From Peptostreptococcus faecalis (GTDB lineage Bacteria > Bacillota > Clostridia > Peptostreptococcales > Peptostreptococcaceae): a stretch of DNA of 64,000 nt. The notes beneath the pieces were generated by a model. It searched no databases. It had not been told where the DNA came from and was given only the letters and a program-made list of their open reading frames with translations. Made by a program: the position numbers and the translations under genes. Shown in pieces: positions 27,680-36,886 of the stretch (position 1 is the first letter of the stretch; each line of letters begins with the position of its first letter). The stretch covers positions 889,079 to 953,078 of the forward strand of contig NZ_OERU01000001.1 in assembly GCF_900240845.1 (NCBI RefSeq), written 5' to 3'.

Positions 27680-29831
27680 TAGCTAGTTCCTCCTCTGTCA
27701 ACTGCGATTTTGCAATTTCATAATACGTATCACATGTTTTTATTAAATCCTTGTGTCTCCCCTTACCAACTATTTTACCATCATCTAACACGATAATTTG
27801 ATCCGCATCCATAATAGTATTTATCCTCTGAGCAACAATAATTAAGGATTTATCTAGTAATTTTTTTTTCATTTCTGATCGTAATTTTCTATCTGTCTTT
27901 GAGTCAAGAGCAGAAAAACTATCGTCAAAAATTATTATTTCTGCATTTCTTGATAATGCTCTAGCTATTGATACTCTTTGCTTTTGTCCTCCAGAGAGAT
28001 TCGCACCCCCTTGTTCAACAGTGCTGTCAAATTTGTCTTTTTGACTTTCTATAAAGTCAGAAAGTTGTGAAATATCAGCCGCGTTTTTCATTCTATTAAT
28101 ATTAGGAATACTCTTGCCGTATTCTATATTAGAAGCTATAGTTCCGGAGAAAATAACTGCGTTTTGAGTAACTAAAGATATTTTTTCCCTAAGTATTTTC
28201 ATTGGAATTTCTCTGATATCTACGTTATCTAATAATATGCTTCCGCTGCTAATTTCCAAAAATCTTGGTATCAAATTTACTATTGTACTTTTTCCAGATC
28301 CGGTAGATCCTATTATTGCTAAAGTTTCACCCTTTTTTAAACTGAAGTTAATATCTTCTATCACATTATTTTGAGCTCCATCATATCTAAAATATACATT
28401 TTTAAAAACAAGTGAACCTTCTTCCTCAAATTTAGAAACACTACCCTCGTCCTTAATCGATATATCACTTTTGATTACTTCCCCTATTCTATTTGCACTT
28501 ACTACTGCTCTTGGAAGTAAAATTGATATCATCGAAATAAATAAAAATGACATTATTATCTGCATAGAATATTGCATAAGAGCCATCATATCTCCAACTT
28601 GAAGACTTCCAGCTTCTATATATTTCGCTCCTACCCATATAATTAATAGCATTGCACCATTCATTATGAATATCATTGTGGGTTCTAATGCAGACATTAC
28701 TCTTCCTATAAATAAGTTAATAGAGGTTAGCTCATCATTTACTTTATCAAATCTTTTTTCTTCGTAAGCACTTGTTCCAAACACTCTGTTTACTTCTATT
28801 CCAGATATAAACTCCCTCGTAACTAAGTTTAGTTTATCAACAACAGTCTGAATAATTTTAAACTTCGGAAGTGCTTTCATCATGATTACTGCAATTGACA
28901 TAATTGTCATAATTACTGCAAGAGCTATAATCCACACAGTAGATATATCTAGCTCTAAAACTTTTACAAACGCGCCTATTGCCATAATTGGTCCATAAAA
29001 TAAAAACTTTAGAACTAGAACTGATGATTGTTGCACTTGCTGTATATCATTTGTCGTTCTAGATATAAGCGATGCAATAGAAAATTTATCCATTTCTAAA
29101 TTTGAAAACTTTAGAACTTTCTTATATGAATCAACTCTTGCATCTTTAGATACCCTTGCTGATATAATAGCAGCAATAAAATTTACAAATACTGAAAATA
29201 AAACTGCAATTAAGGATATAGCAAGCATTTTAAATCCTGTTTTCCATAGATATCCCTTTTGCATGCTAGATACATCTATTCCATTCTTTTTATAGATGCT
29301 TTCCACCATTTTAATTCCTATTTGTTTTTTAATAAAATCAGGAGAATTTTCACTGACATTTAATTTTAAGAACTCTTCACTACCGGCTATTTTAGGATTT
29401 TTGCTGATATAGCTAGCTAACCTCACGAAGGAATCCATCATGTATCTCTCTAACTCAACTCTATTAGCATCTTCTTTCAATAAGTAATAGTTTTCTTTAT
29501 AATTATTCTTTTGTACAAGTTCTGAATTACGGTTATTTTTTTGAATTTCTATATTCTTTTTATCGTTTGAGCTTGGAGACCAAAGCTCATATGATTGAGC
29601 TATTTTAGTTTTATATTCAGTTTTCGATAAGGACAATAGTGTAGCATACGTATTTTCATCTACAATCGAAGGAACTGAATCTTCTATTCCACCTTGCTGT
29701 ATACCAATATTTACTATATTTGAAGTATATTCTGGTAATAAAAGTTCAAACTTAACCTGAAGACACAGCGCAATCACCAGTGCAAGTACAGCCGGAATAT
29801 GTTTTTTAAAATAAGAAAGTATAACTCTCAT
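27663..29831 (-). CDS. Heterodimeric ABC exporter, subunit with degenerate catalytic site
   Basis: A 722-residue half-transporter. After the first membrane helix comes a hydrophilic insert of about 160 residues (about 35-195) that would lie outside the cell, then the remaining helices and an ATPase domain. Walker A GSTGSGKST and signature LSGGQ (612-616) are canonical, but Walker B reads IIIFDD with Asp637 in place of the catalytic Glu, and the H-loop His is Gln668 (VAQRINT). First gene of the two-gene operon; AAAGGAG precedes the ATG. The ectodomain is the unusual part. Confidence 0.93.
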   Translation of the reverse strand: MRVILSYFKKHIPAVLALVIALCLQVKFELLLPEYTSNIVNIGIQQGGIEDSVPSIVDENTYATLLSLSKTEYKTKIAQSYELWSPSSNDKKNIEIQKNNRNSELVQKNNYKENYYLLKEDANRVELERYMMDSFVRLASYISKNPKIAGSEEFLKLNVSENSPDFIKKQIGIKMVESIYKKNGIDVSSMQKGYLWKTGFKMLAISLIAVLFSVFVNFIAAIISARVSKDARVDSYKKVLKFSNLEMDKFSIASLISRTTNDIQQVQQSSVLVLKFLFYGPIMAIGAFVKVLELDISTVWIIALAVIMTIMSIAVIMMKALPKFKIIQTVVDKLNLVTREFISGIEVNRVFGTSAYEEKRFDKVNDELTSINLFIGRVMSALEPTMIFIMNGAMLLIIWVGAKYIEAGSLQVGDMMALMQYSMQIIMSFLFISMISILLPRAVVSANRIGEVIKSDISIKDEGSVSKFEEEGSLVFKNVYFRYDGAQNNVIEDINFSLKKGETLAIIGSTGSGKSTIVNLIPRFLEISSGSILLDNVDIREIPMKILREKISLVTQNAVIFSGTIASNIEYGKSIPNINRMKNAADISQLSDFIESQKDKFDSTVEQGGANLSGGQKQRVSIARALSRNAEIIIFDDSFSALDSKTDRKLRSEMKKKLLDKSLIIVAQRINTIMDADQIIVLDDGKIVGKGRHKDLIKTCDTYYEIAKSQLTEEELANEIKK

Positions 29832-29962
29832 AAATGCTCCTTTCTAAAAAATATTTATACTTATTATATCACTATTATTTTTATTTATCTATCAGTATAC
29901 TTAAATAGTCTTTAAATAAAAAAGATTAGCAAATATCGTATTAAAATTAAATAATTAAATAA

Positions 29963-29998
29963 AATAAGGGACTCAATTAATAATTGAATCCCTTATTT
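29963..29998 (-). terminator. Terminator after the parvulin gene
   Basis: AATAAGGGA-TCAATTA pairs with TAATTGA-TCCCTTATT, with AT-rich T-containing sequence after it on both strands. Confidence 0.82.
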
Positions 29999-30018
29999 TT
30001 AATAGATAATCTTATTTA

Positions 30019-30780
30019 TTATTTGTTATTTATAACCAAAATATCTTTATACTTTTCAGTTAAATCTGTCAACTTTGAAACAAAAGCTTCGTTTTGTTTC
30101 TTGTATATTAGTGAATTTTCAACTTCACTTTTTACTTCTTCATATTCAGCTTGCTTAGATTCTGAATGATCTTCTACTGTAATTATATGGTAACCAAACT
30201 GAGTCTTAACAGGTGAAGATATTTTTCCTACTGCTAAATCGAATGCAGCATCTTCAAATTCTGGAACCATTTGTCCTCTTCCAAATGTTCCTAAATCTCC
30301 TCCACTCATGTTTGAAGGACAGCTTGAATATTTAACTGCAGCATCTTCAAAAGATATTTCCTTCTTATTAAGCATTTTTTCAATATCGTTTGCTAATTCT
30401 TCATTATCAACTAATATGTGCTTTGCTGTTACAGTTTCAGGATTTATAAACTGATCCTTATTTTCTTCATAGAACTTAATTTTTTCATCTTCATCAACTT
30501 TTACGCTTGAAAGGCATGCATTTATTGCATACTGCTTTAGCATGTTTTCCTTTATTAGTTCCATTTCTTTTACGAAATTTTCATCTTCGTCCATCTTAGA
30601 GTCTAAAGCATCTAAATAAAATAGTTCTTGGTTTATTAAATCCGCTAATATTCTCTTTCTTCCTTCTTCATTGTCAAACTGTGCTCTTTGACGCTGATCT
30701 AGTCCATTAATTGCAGATTCTAAATCCGCACTTGTTATTTCTTTGTCTCCAACTTTTGCTAAAAAGCTTAATTCTGTCAT
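30019..30780 (-). CDS. Parvulin-type peptidyl-prolyl isomerase
   Basis: A 253-residue foldase. The N-terminal half is a SurA-like helical chaperone region (about 10-115). The C-terminal PpiC domain (about 118-215) carries TAKHILVDNEE, SGGDLGTFGRGQMVPEFEDAAF and FGYHIITV. No signal peptide or lipobox is present, so unlike PrsA it should be cytoplasmic. GGAGG precedes the ATG. It is transcribed alone or with the membrane gene upstream. Confidence 0.9.
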   Translation of the reverse strand: MTELSFLAKVGDKEITSADLESAINGLDQRQRAQFDNEEGRKRILADLINQELFYLDALDSKMDEDENFVKEMELIKENMLKQYAINACLSSVKVDEDEKIKFYEENKDQFINPETVTAKHILVDNEELANDIEKMLNKKEISFEDAAVKYSSCPSNMSGGDLGTFGRGQMVPEFEDAAFDLAVGKISSPVKTQFGYHIITVEDHSESKQAEYEEVKSEVENSLIYKKQNEAFVSKLTDLTEKYKDILVINNK

Positions 30781-30850
30781 ATTATTCCTCCATTGTTAAA
30801 CATTTATGTACAAACCTAATGATATCATTTTTAGTATGAGTTGTCTAGAA

Positions 30851-31288
30851 TCAATAAAAATATGTAAGTATCAATAACAAAATACCAGCGAGTAAACCTA
30901 CTACTCCAATATCATTGAGATCTTCTTTAATTAGTTTCCATGATACTACCATCAATAATAGACACATTCCTATTTTTAAGTAAAGTAATGGAGTATTTAT
31001 AGGAAATATCATAAAACTTAAAAGAGATACAAGATATGTAATCGAAGTACATAATGCAAATAAAAAATATCTCTTAGAGGTCTGCTTTTTAATTATATAG
31101 CTTCCCACTAGAAGAATAATAAATACGCCATCAATAGCTAAATAAATTGAAAATAGTGTGTTATTATAATTTTCAATTGTAATTACTATCCATTTGTACC
31201 AATATATAGGCCAGAATAATAAGCTAATAATTCTAAAGTAAATTTCCATAAAAGAAAGTTTATTTATTGATTTAATATTTTTTTTCAA
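30851..31288 (-). CDS. Membrane protein of unknown function
   Basis: The 145-residue protein has four to five hydrophobic helices and a basic N-terminus (KKNIKSINK). The start is TTG with GGGGGG eight bases before it. It lies 70 bases upstream of the parvulin gene on the same strand. I recognise no family. Confidence 0.65.
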   Translation of the reverse strand: MKKNIKSINKLSFMEIYFRIISLLFWPIYWYKWIVITIENYNNTLFSIYLAIDGVFIILLVGSYIIKKQTSKRYFLFALCTSITYLVSLLSFMIFPINTPLLYLKIGMCLLLMVVSWKLIKEDLNDIGVVGLLAGILLLILTYFY

Positions 31289-31426
31289 ATGTTTAACCCC
31301 CCTTTTTTAGATTGTCATATTCAATTAGCACTTTAATTTATTTTCTTCAATCTATTTCATTTTACTATAATGTATGTTAAAATGATATGGTATTTTGTAT
31401 ATTTTAATAGAAAGGGAGGTTTAGAG

Positions 31427-31891
31427 ATGGGAATTAGAGATAAATTTGCAGATCAGTTTGCTAGACAGAAAACTATGACTGGTCCAGAAAAAAAAGCTAA
31501 TGATATAATCGGAAAGATCATGATGCAAAAAGCTGCTGTTCCACTTGTTGCAATGCTTTTGGTTATAATAATAGGAATCATTGTAAAAATACCATGGTGG
31601 GCTGTCCTTTTAATAAATATTTTAGTAGCCGTTGGAACTTATTTTTATTTGAAAAAGGAAGGTAAAAAGTATCAAAATTTCGTACCATATGTTGGAAATT
31701 TGATAAGCCTTGAAAAAAAGGATAAAAACCACTACATTGCGTTAATCAAACAAGGAAAGAAACCTGTGAAACTTGAAATCAAGCATGGAGGCGAAGATCT
31801 TGTTAAGATTAAGAAAAACGCTATGGTACAGATAACTTACAATCCAGATGCTAAAATAGCTATTTTAGTAACTAAGAATAACATGAAATAA
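31427..31891 (+). CDS. Membrane protein of unknown function
   Basis: The ATG at 31427 is used because AAGGGAGG lies seven bases before it, giving 154 residues (MGIRDKFADQFARQ...). Two membrane helices with a short turn occupy about residues 35-75. A soluble C-terminal domain of about 75 residues, rich in Lys and beta-strand patterns, follows and would be cytoplasmic. A TATAAT at 31366-31371 may be its -10 box. No family is recognised. Confidence 0.7.
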   Translation: MGIRDKFADQFARQKTMTGPEKKANDIIGKIMMQKAAVPLVAMLLVIIIGIIVKIPWWAVLLINILVAVGTYFYLKKEGKKYQNFVPYVGNLISLEKKDKNHYIALIKQGKKPVKLEIKHGGEDLVKIKKNAMVQITYNPDAKIAILVTKNNMK

Positions 31892-31932
31892 TAATACTTT
31901 ATAATATGCTTTTAAAAACATATTTATAGGCA

Positions 31933-31974
31933 TAAAGAAAGAAGGGTAAATGAAAATTTAGCCTTCTTTCTTTA
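31933..31974. terminator. Bidirectional terminator
   Basis: AAAGAAAGAAGG and CCTTCTTTCTTT form a 12-bp stem extended inward by TAAAT/ATTTA. It serves the two convergent genes on either side. Confidence 0.85.
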
Positions 31975-31995
31975 TCTCAGTATTTCTTTAATAAT

Positions 31996-32439
31996 TTATT
32001 TTATTTTTTTAAAACCTGCCTCTGGAAAATCTCCAGCATTTTTCATGCATTCATATGCATATGAAATAACATCTCTTCTTTTTACAATTCCAATAAATGA
32101 ATTTGCATCGTCAACAACTGGAACAAAATTTTGACCTATCAATATAGACATTAAGTCTTCAGCATTATAGTTTACTTTAGCAGTTTCATTAGTGACTCTT
32201 CTAGGAACATCCATTATATTTATCTTATTTAACATTTCTTCTTCAAAACTTCCTTTTGAATAAAGATACCAAAGCAGATCCCCTTCTTTAATCGTACCCA
32301 AATAATTACCATCTTCATTTATGATAGGAACTGCAGAGTATTTATGTTTTTTTAAAATCTCTAGCACATCCTTCATACTATCCGTATCATATACGCTTAC
32401 AACTTCCGCTTTAGGCGTAATAAAAAACATTATGTTCAT
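31996..32439 (-). CDS. Tandem CBS-domain protein
   Basis: The ATG at 32439, after AAGGAG, gives 147 residues. The upstream part of the open frame lacks a ribosome site. Two CBS repeats (about 1-60 and 75-135) with YSAVPIINEDGNYLGTI and FVPVVDDANSFIGIVKRRD fill the protein. It is a stand-alone adenosyl-ligand sensor. The family binds AMP, ATP or SAM, and the ligand here is not evident. No partner gene is adjacent. Confidence 0.88.
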   Translation of the reverse strand: MNIMFFITPKAEVVSVYDTDSMKDVLEILKKHKYSAVPIINEDGNYLGTIKEGDLLWYLYSKGSFEEEMLNKINIMDVPRRVTNETAKVNYNAEDLMSILIGQNFVPVVDDANSFIGIVKRRDVISYAYECMKNAGDFPEAGFKKIK

Positions 32440-32586
32440 TTTTTTCTCCTTTATTATCTTTGTAAAATAGATTATTAATGTACACAACTATCTCTTTTTA
32501 GTATAGCATATTATTATAAGTATTTCATTAAATCTTTAACATTGCTAATTTCTTAAATCCTTTTCTTTTTTTAAGCACAAAAAGAA

Positions 32587-32612
32587 AAGGAATCAACATA
32601 TGTTGATTCCTT
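32587..32612 (-). terminator. Palindromic terminator after the cold-shock gene
   Basis: The 26-base perfect palindrome has arms AAGGAATCAACAT and ATGTTGATTCCTT. On the minus strand TTCTTTTTG follows. Confidence 0.88.
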
Positions 32613-32662
32613 GCTCTGTAATCTTAATAAAAATTTATTATTTAATACTTTAAATTCTAAAA

Positions 32663-32863
32663 TTATATTCTTGTTACATTAGCAGCCTGAGGACCCTTTG
32701 AACCATCTACAATTTCAAATTCTACCTTCTGACCTTCTTCTAATGACTTGTATCCATCTGTCTGAATTGCTGAAAAATGAACAAAAATATCATTTTCGCC
32801 TTCTACTGAAATAAATCCAAATCCTTTTTCATTGTTAAACCACTTTACTACTCCGACTTTCAT
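32663..32863 (-). CDS. Cold-shock protein, CspA family
   Basis: A 66-residue single-stranded nucleic-acid-binding OB fold with RNP1 (KGFGFISV) and RNP2 (DIFVHFSAI). The beginning [16 protein letters not shown] is diagnostic. AGGGAGG lies six bases before the ATG. The 50-base leader is short compared with the long thermosensing leader of E. coli cspA, so that type of control is unlikely. Confidence 0.97.
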   Translation of the reverse strand: MKVGVVKWFNNEKGFGFISVEGENDIFVHFSAIQTDGYKSLEEGQKVEFEIVDGSKGPQAANVTRI

Positions 32864-32918
32864 AAAAATCCTCCCTAAACTATGAACTACTAATTTTAGT
32901 GCAATTCACTTCTTCTTT

Positions 32919-32947
32919 AATATATCATAATCACATCTATTAGTCAA
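32919..32947 (-). promoter_or_regulatory. Sigma-A promoter of the cold-shock gene
   Basis: TTGACT (32942-32947) and TATATT (32919-32924) on the minus strand, 17-base spacer. Confidence 0.8.
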
Positions 32948-33068
32948 GAAAAATATTAAACATTTTAAAAAATCAGTCTTTTTTATTAAGGAATTTTGAA
33001 AATTGTTAAATATATAATATTATGTTATCATTATGTTATATATTTAGTATAGATAATTGGAGGATTAT

Positions 33069-33893
33069 ATGCAAAAAAAAATAGCTTGTATAAATGATAT
33101 CTCGGGGATAGGAAAATGTTCTTTAACAGTGGCTCTACCTATAATATCAGCATTGAAGTGTCAATGTTGTCCACTACCTACATCTGTATTGTCAAGCCAA
33201 ACAGGATACCCAAAATATACTTTTACTGATCTAACTGATGGCATTGATGAATATATCAACACTTGGTCAGAGCTTGGACAAACTTTCGATACAATTTATA
33301 GTGGATTTCTGAGTTCTTCAAAGCAAATAAATTTAGTTCATAGCCTTATAAATAAAAATAAATCAGCGTTTGTTGTAGTAGATCCAGTATTGGCTGATCA
33401 TGGAATTCTTTTCCCAATATTTACTGAAAATGATATAATTGATAGAATAAAATTAATTTCAAAAGCAGATCTTATTACACCAAATTTAACTGAAGCCAAC
33501 CTGCTAACCGGCAGACAACCAAATAAATTAAATTATACCGACTCTGAATTATTGAGTTTATGCAAAGATTTGACAGACTTAGGACCTAATTCTATTATTG
33601 TAACTGGATTTGAAAGCAATTCTAAAATATATAATATATGTTATCAAAAGGGTGATAAAAGTATATCTAAAATAGGAATAGACTACAACAAAGTAAGTTT
33701 TAGTGGAACAGGTGATATTTTTACATCTATAGTCACTGCAATGATGACTAGAGGCTTTGATATTGAAAAAAGTGTTACAACTGCTACTAGTTTTATTTAT
33801 GATGCTGTAGCGTACACAGTTGATCAAGGTGACTATGATAGAAATGATGGAATTATTTTTGAATACTTTTTAGATCGATTGACAAAATTATAA
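33069..33893 (+). CDS. pdxY: Pyridoxal/pyridoxamine kinase
   Basis: A 274-residue PfkB/ribokinase-fold kinase that phosphorylates vitamin B6 forms to PLP precursors. IACINDISGIGKCSLTVALPIISA, LSSQTG and the C-terminal anion hole VSFSGTGDIFTS place it with PdxY rather than ThiD. The ATG at 33069 is used because TTGGAGG precedes it. It stands alone between a promoter-rich gap and a terminator. PLP is the cofactor of the aminotransferase further right. Confidence 0.88.
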   Translation: MQKKIACINDISGIGKCSLTVALPIISALKCQCCPLPTSVLSSQTGYPKYTFTDLTDGIDEYINTWSELGQTFDTIYSGFLSSSKQINLVHSLINKNKSAFVVVDPVLADHGILFPIFTENDIIDRIKLISKADLITPNLTEANLLTGRQPNKLNYTDSELLSLCKDLTDLGPNSIIVTGFESNSKIYNICYQKGDKSISKIGIDYNKVSFSGTGDIFTSIVTAMMTRGFDIEKSVTTATSFIYDAVAYTVDQGDYDRNDGIIFEYFLDRLTKL

Positions 33894-33911
33894 AGGTTTT
33901 TAAAGAAAATT

Positions 33912-33955
33912 AATAGAGACCTTACCATTAAATGGCAAAGTCTCTATTTTTTTCA
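33912..33955. terminator. Bidirectional terminator between pdxY and the glutamine synthetase gene
   Basis: AATAGAGAC (33912-33920) and GTCTCTATT (33940-33948) form a 9-bp stem followed by T on the plus strand. Confidence 0.85.
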
Positions 33956-33966
33956 GATTAAATCAT

Positions 33967-35868
33967 TTAGAATATATTTTTCTTATAATTTATGTATAAC
34001 TGTTGTATTTCTTCCATTCTCTTCTTTGCTTCTTTTTCTAAATCGGAAGCTTCTTTATCGTTTCCAATCTCTATGGCATTTTTAATCATGCCATATATTG
34101 AAAGTCCATTTAATGTATTTTTCATTAACTCATACTTTATCTGTTCTATTGAATCCCACATTACTTCATCTATTGCATCCATACTTTCACTTGTATGAGC
34201 CTTTTTAAAAGTTCTTAAAAGTCGTATGTTTCTATCTATTATTCTAGTTGATAGTTTTTTTCTCCACTTGCTTAAAGATCCCTCTCTATAAGAGTCTATA
34301 ATAGCATCTGTAAAAACTCCACCTTCTGTTAATACCTTCACCTTGCTAGGATTTTTTTCAAAACCTAACATTGCTTCATAAACTGTTTCTGGCGGTTCTC
34401 CAAATCTATTATTTCTTTCTTCCAATGTGTAATAATCAAAAATGTTATTTTCATCTCTATAAGCTCTTCCTTTTTCAAGATAGAAGCCTTCATCTTCAGG
34501 ATTTTTTGAAAGTTCCTTTTCTAAAACTTTTGTATCATATATTTCTAATTCGGATATAGATTTTATACCATCTAACATAGCTTGATAACAAGCTGCAATA
34601 ATCAAGTATTTATTAGTACTAGGATTTGGTGATCTCAACTCAAATCTAAGTGCTTTTGGATTGTTTATGTCTCTTATTAAACCAACTAGTACAGACCTAT
34701 TTCTTGAAGGCGTTTGGTAAGTATGCCCTAATGAAGTCACTGTACACACAGGAGCTTCAAATCCAGGTACGAGTCTGTTGAAACTATCATAAGTATTTGC
34801 AGCAATTGGGCAAAGTACATCATAATTTTTTAACATTCCCATAAGAGATGCGTATCCTATAGGACTTAGATAGTCAGACTTTAAATCTTTTGGAGCAAAT
34901 AAGTTAGCTATTTTACCATTTTTTAATACTGCACTTACACCGACATGCGTATGTGCACCACTTCCAGCTACTCCGTTTATAGGCTTTGCTTTAAAACTTA
35001 CCTCTAGACCATTTGATTCAAATATATCATGAACAAGGTCTCTAACCAACATTTCATTGTCAGCTGCTTGAAGTGGAGTACTGAATTTCCAAGAAATTTC
35101 TAGCTGTTCCATTACATGGCTTGTATCACCCTCCATATTAATAGAACTTCTTATTCCACCAACTTCCTTATGCGCCATCTCCGGTTCTACACCATATTTT
35201 TCTAATTCTATCATACACTTTTCTAGACAAGTTCTTATCAAACCATGCGTTCTTTTCCAATACTGTTCTTTTAGACTTTGAGATACAAATAGCTTTTCTA
35301 AGTCAGCTTTATCTTCTGGCGTATTTACCCAAAATTCTAATTCAGTTGCAACAGTAAGACCGATACTTTCAATGTCAGCTGCACTATCAATATTCGTGTT
35401 TTCTAATACGCGTGGATTTTTTTCTATTATTTCTTTTATTTTTTCTTTAAAATATGAATCTGCTCTTAGCAAAGTAGCTCTTGAGCATACCATTTTATCA
35501 TCGTGTAACAAGAAAGCTGGAATTTTTAAAGTTCCAACAGGCTTACCTGTTTCTTCACAAATAAAATTATAGTTATAATCCACAAACCAAGTTGTATCTA
35601 CATCAGGTTTTAAATCTACTTTCGCATTATTAAGCGTAGCGATATTATGTAATTCGACTGATGAACCATCAGTTTGAATAGAAGACTCTAAGAACGAATC
35701 TACATCTTCTAAAAATAAACTTACTGGAATTTTTTCATCGGTTGCATTTCCTCCTAGATCAACTCCCATAAGAGATACAAATTTTATATTTGTATTTTCT
35801 TTTAGTATTTCAGTTATCTTTTCTCTTGAATGAAATTCTTTTTTTATATAGTACAATAGGTTTGACAT
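33967..35868 (-). CDS. glnA: Glutamine synthetase, long clostridial form
   Basis: Synthesises glutamine from glutamate, ammonia and ATP. The catalytic barrel shows ATELEFWV, GSGAHTHVGVS with the histidine-loop, NRLVPGFEAPV, and RNRS...RFELRSPNPSTN. At 633 residues it is longer than GlnA type I (about 445) because of a C-terminal helical extension of about 170 residues, and it differs from the 700-residue type III. GAGGAGG precedes the ATG. No glnR neighbour is present. Assignment to the GS family is certain; the subtype is my inference. Confidence 0.93.
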   Translation of the reverse strand: MSNLLYYIKKEFHSREKITEILKENTNIKFVSLMGVDLGGNATDEKIPVSLFLEDVDSFLESSIQTDGSSVELHNIATLNNAKVDLKPDVDTTWFVDYNYNFICEETGKPVGTLKIPAFLLHDDKMVCSRATLLRADSYFKEKIKEIIEKNPRVLENTNIDSAADIESIGLTVATELEFWVNTPEDKADLEKLFVSQSLKEQYWKRTHGLIRTCLEKCMIELEKYGVEPEMAHKEVGGIRSSINMEGDTSHVMEQLEISWKFSTPLQAADNEMLVRDLVHDIFESNGLEVSFKAKPINGVAGSGAHTHVGVSAVLKNGKIANLFAPKDLKSDYLSPIGYASLMGMLKNYDVLCPIAANTYDSFNRLVPGFEAPVCTVTSLGHTYQTPSRNRSVLVGLIRDINNPKALRFELRSPNPSTNKYLIIAACYQAMLDGIKSISELEIYDTKVLEKELSKNPEDEGFYLEKGRAYRDENNIFDYYTLEERNNRFGEPPETVYEAMLGFEKNPSKVKVLTEGGVFTDAIIDSYREGSLSKWRKKLSTRIIDRNIRLLRTFKKAHTSESMDAIDEVMWDSIEQIKYELMKNTLNGLSIYGMIKNAIEIGNDKEASDLEKEAKKRMEEIQQLYINYKKNIF

Positions 35869-35941
35869 GTTTCCTCCTCATTCAAATACATGAATTATAA
35901 ATCATTTTCCGTTTCAAATATTCGTCTTTTTTTGTTTTTTA

Positions 35942-35970
35942 ATTATATACTATATGATTTATATTTTCAA
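35942..35970 (-). promoter_or_regulatory. Sigma-A promoter of the glutamine synthetase gene
   Basis: TTGAAA (35965-35970) and TATAAT (35942-35947) on the minus strand, 17-base spacer, about 75 bases before the ATG. Confidence 0.78.
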
Positions 35971-36026
35971 TATATTATGATAAAAAAAACAAATTTTTTA
36001 TAAACTTTCTTTTAAAATAATAACTC

Positions 36027-36779
36027 TTAATTTGTAGTCAATTCAACTGGGCAGTGATCTGATCCCATAATATCTGAATGTATTTTCGCACCTTCTAGCA
36101 TATTTTCCATGTCTTTTGTTGTGCAAAAATAGTCAATTCTCCACCCTGCATTGTTCTTTCTTGCATTAAATCTATATGACCACCAAGAGTATACCCCCTC
36201 TTTATCTGGATAAAAATATCTATATGTATCTATGAATCCGCTTTCTAGTAGTTCGGTAAATTTTTCTCTTTCTTCGTCTGTAAACCCAGCATTTTTTCTA
36301 TTTGTTTTAGGATTCTTTAAGTCTATTTCTTTATGTGCCACATTTAAGTCTCCACATAGTACTACTGGTTTTTTGTTATTAAGTTCTAGAAGATATTCTC
36401 TAAAGTCATCCTCCCATTTCATTCTATATTCAAGTCTTTTTAACTCCGTCTGAGAATTTGGTGTGTAGACAACTACAAAATAAAAACCTTCATATTCACA
36501 TGTAATTACTCTTCCCTCATTGTCATGTTCTTCAATATTAATTCCATATGTAACATTTAAAGGTTCTTTCTTAGAAAAAATAGCAGTTCCAGAATAGCCT
36601 TTCTTCTCAGCATAATTCCAATACTGATGATATCCTGGTAGATCTAACTCTACTTGACCTTCTTGACACTTTGTTTCTTGTATTGCAAAGATATCTGCAT
36701 CAACTTCATTGAAAAAATCCATAAATCCTTTTTTTAATGCTGCCCTTATTCCATTTACATTCCATGATATATACTTCAT
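36027..36779 (-). CDS. xth: Exodeoxyribonuclease III / AP endonuclease
   Basis: Base-excision-repair enzyme of the EEP fold, 250 residues. KYISWNVNGIRAALKKGF, FAIQETKC with the metal-binding Glu, CGDLNVAHKEIDLKNPK, and the C-terminal WRIDYFCTT...GSDHCPVEL with the catalytic Asp-His are all intact. The ribosome site is weak. It stands 108 bases from the GalT-like gene, so it may depend on its transcript. Confidence 0.96.
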   Translation of the reverse strand: MKYISWNVNGIRAALKKGFMDFFNEVDADIFAIQETKCQEGQVELDLPGYHQYWNYAEKKGYSGTAIFSKKEPLNVTYGINIEEHDNEGRVITCEYEGFYFVVVYTPNSQTELKRLEYRMKWEDDFREYLLELNNKKPVVLCGDLNVAHKEIDLKNPKTNRKNAGFTDEEREKFTELLESGFIDTYRYFYPDKEGVYSWWSYRFNARKNNAGWRIDYFCTTKDMENMLEGAKIHSDIMGSDHCPVELTTN

Positions 36780-36886
36780 TCTAAATATTTCATACCAACG
36801 TTATAGTACTTATAATACGCCTAAAAGAAACACCGTTGATATACTCCCTTCTCTTTTTATTAATTATTATTTATATATATTTATCT

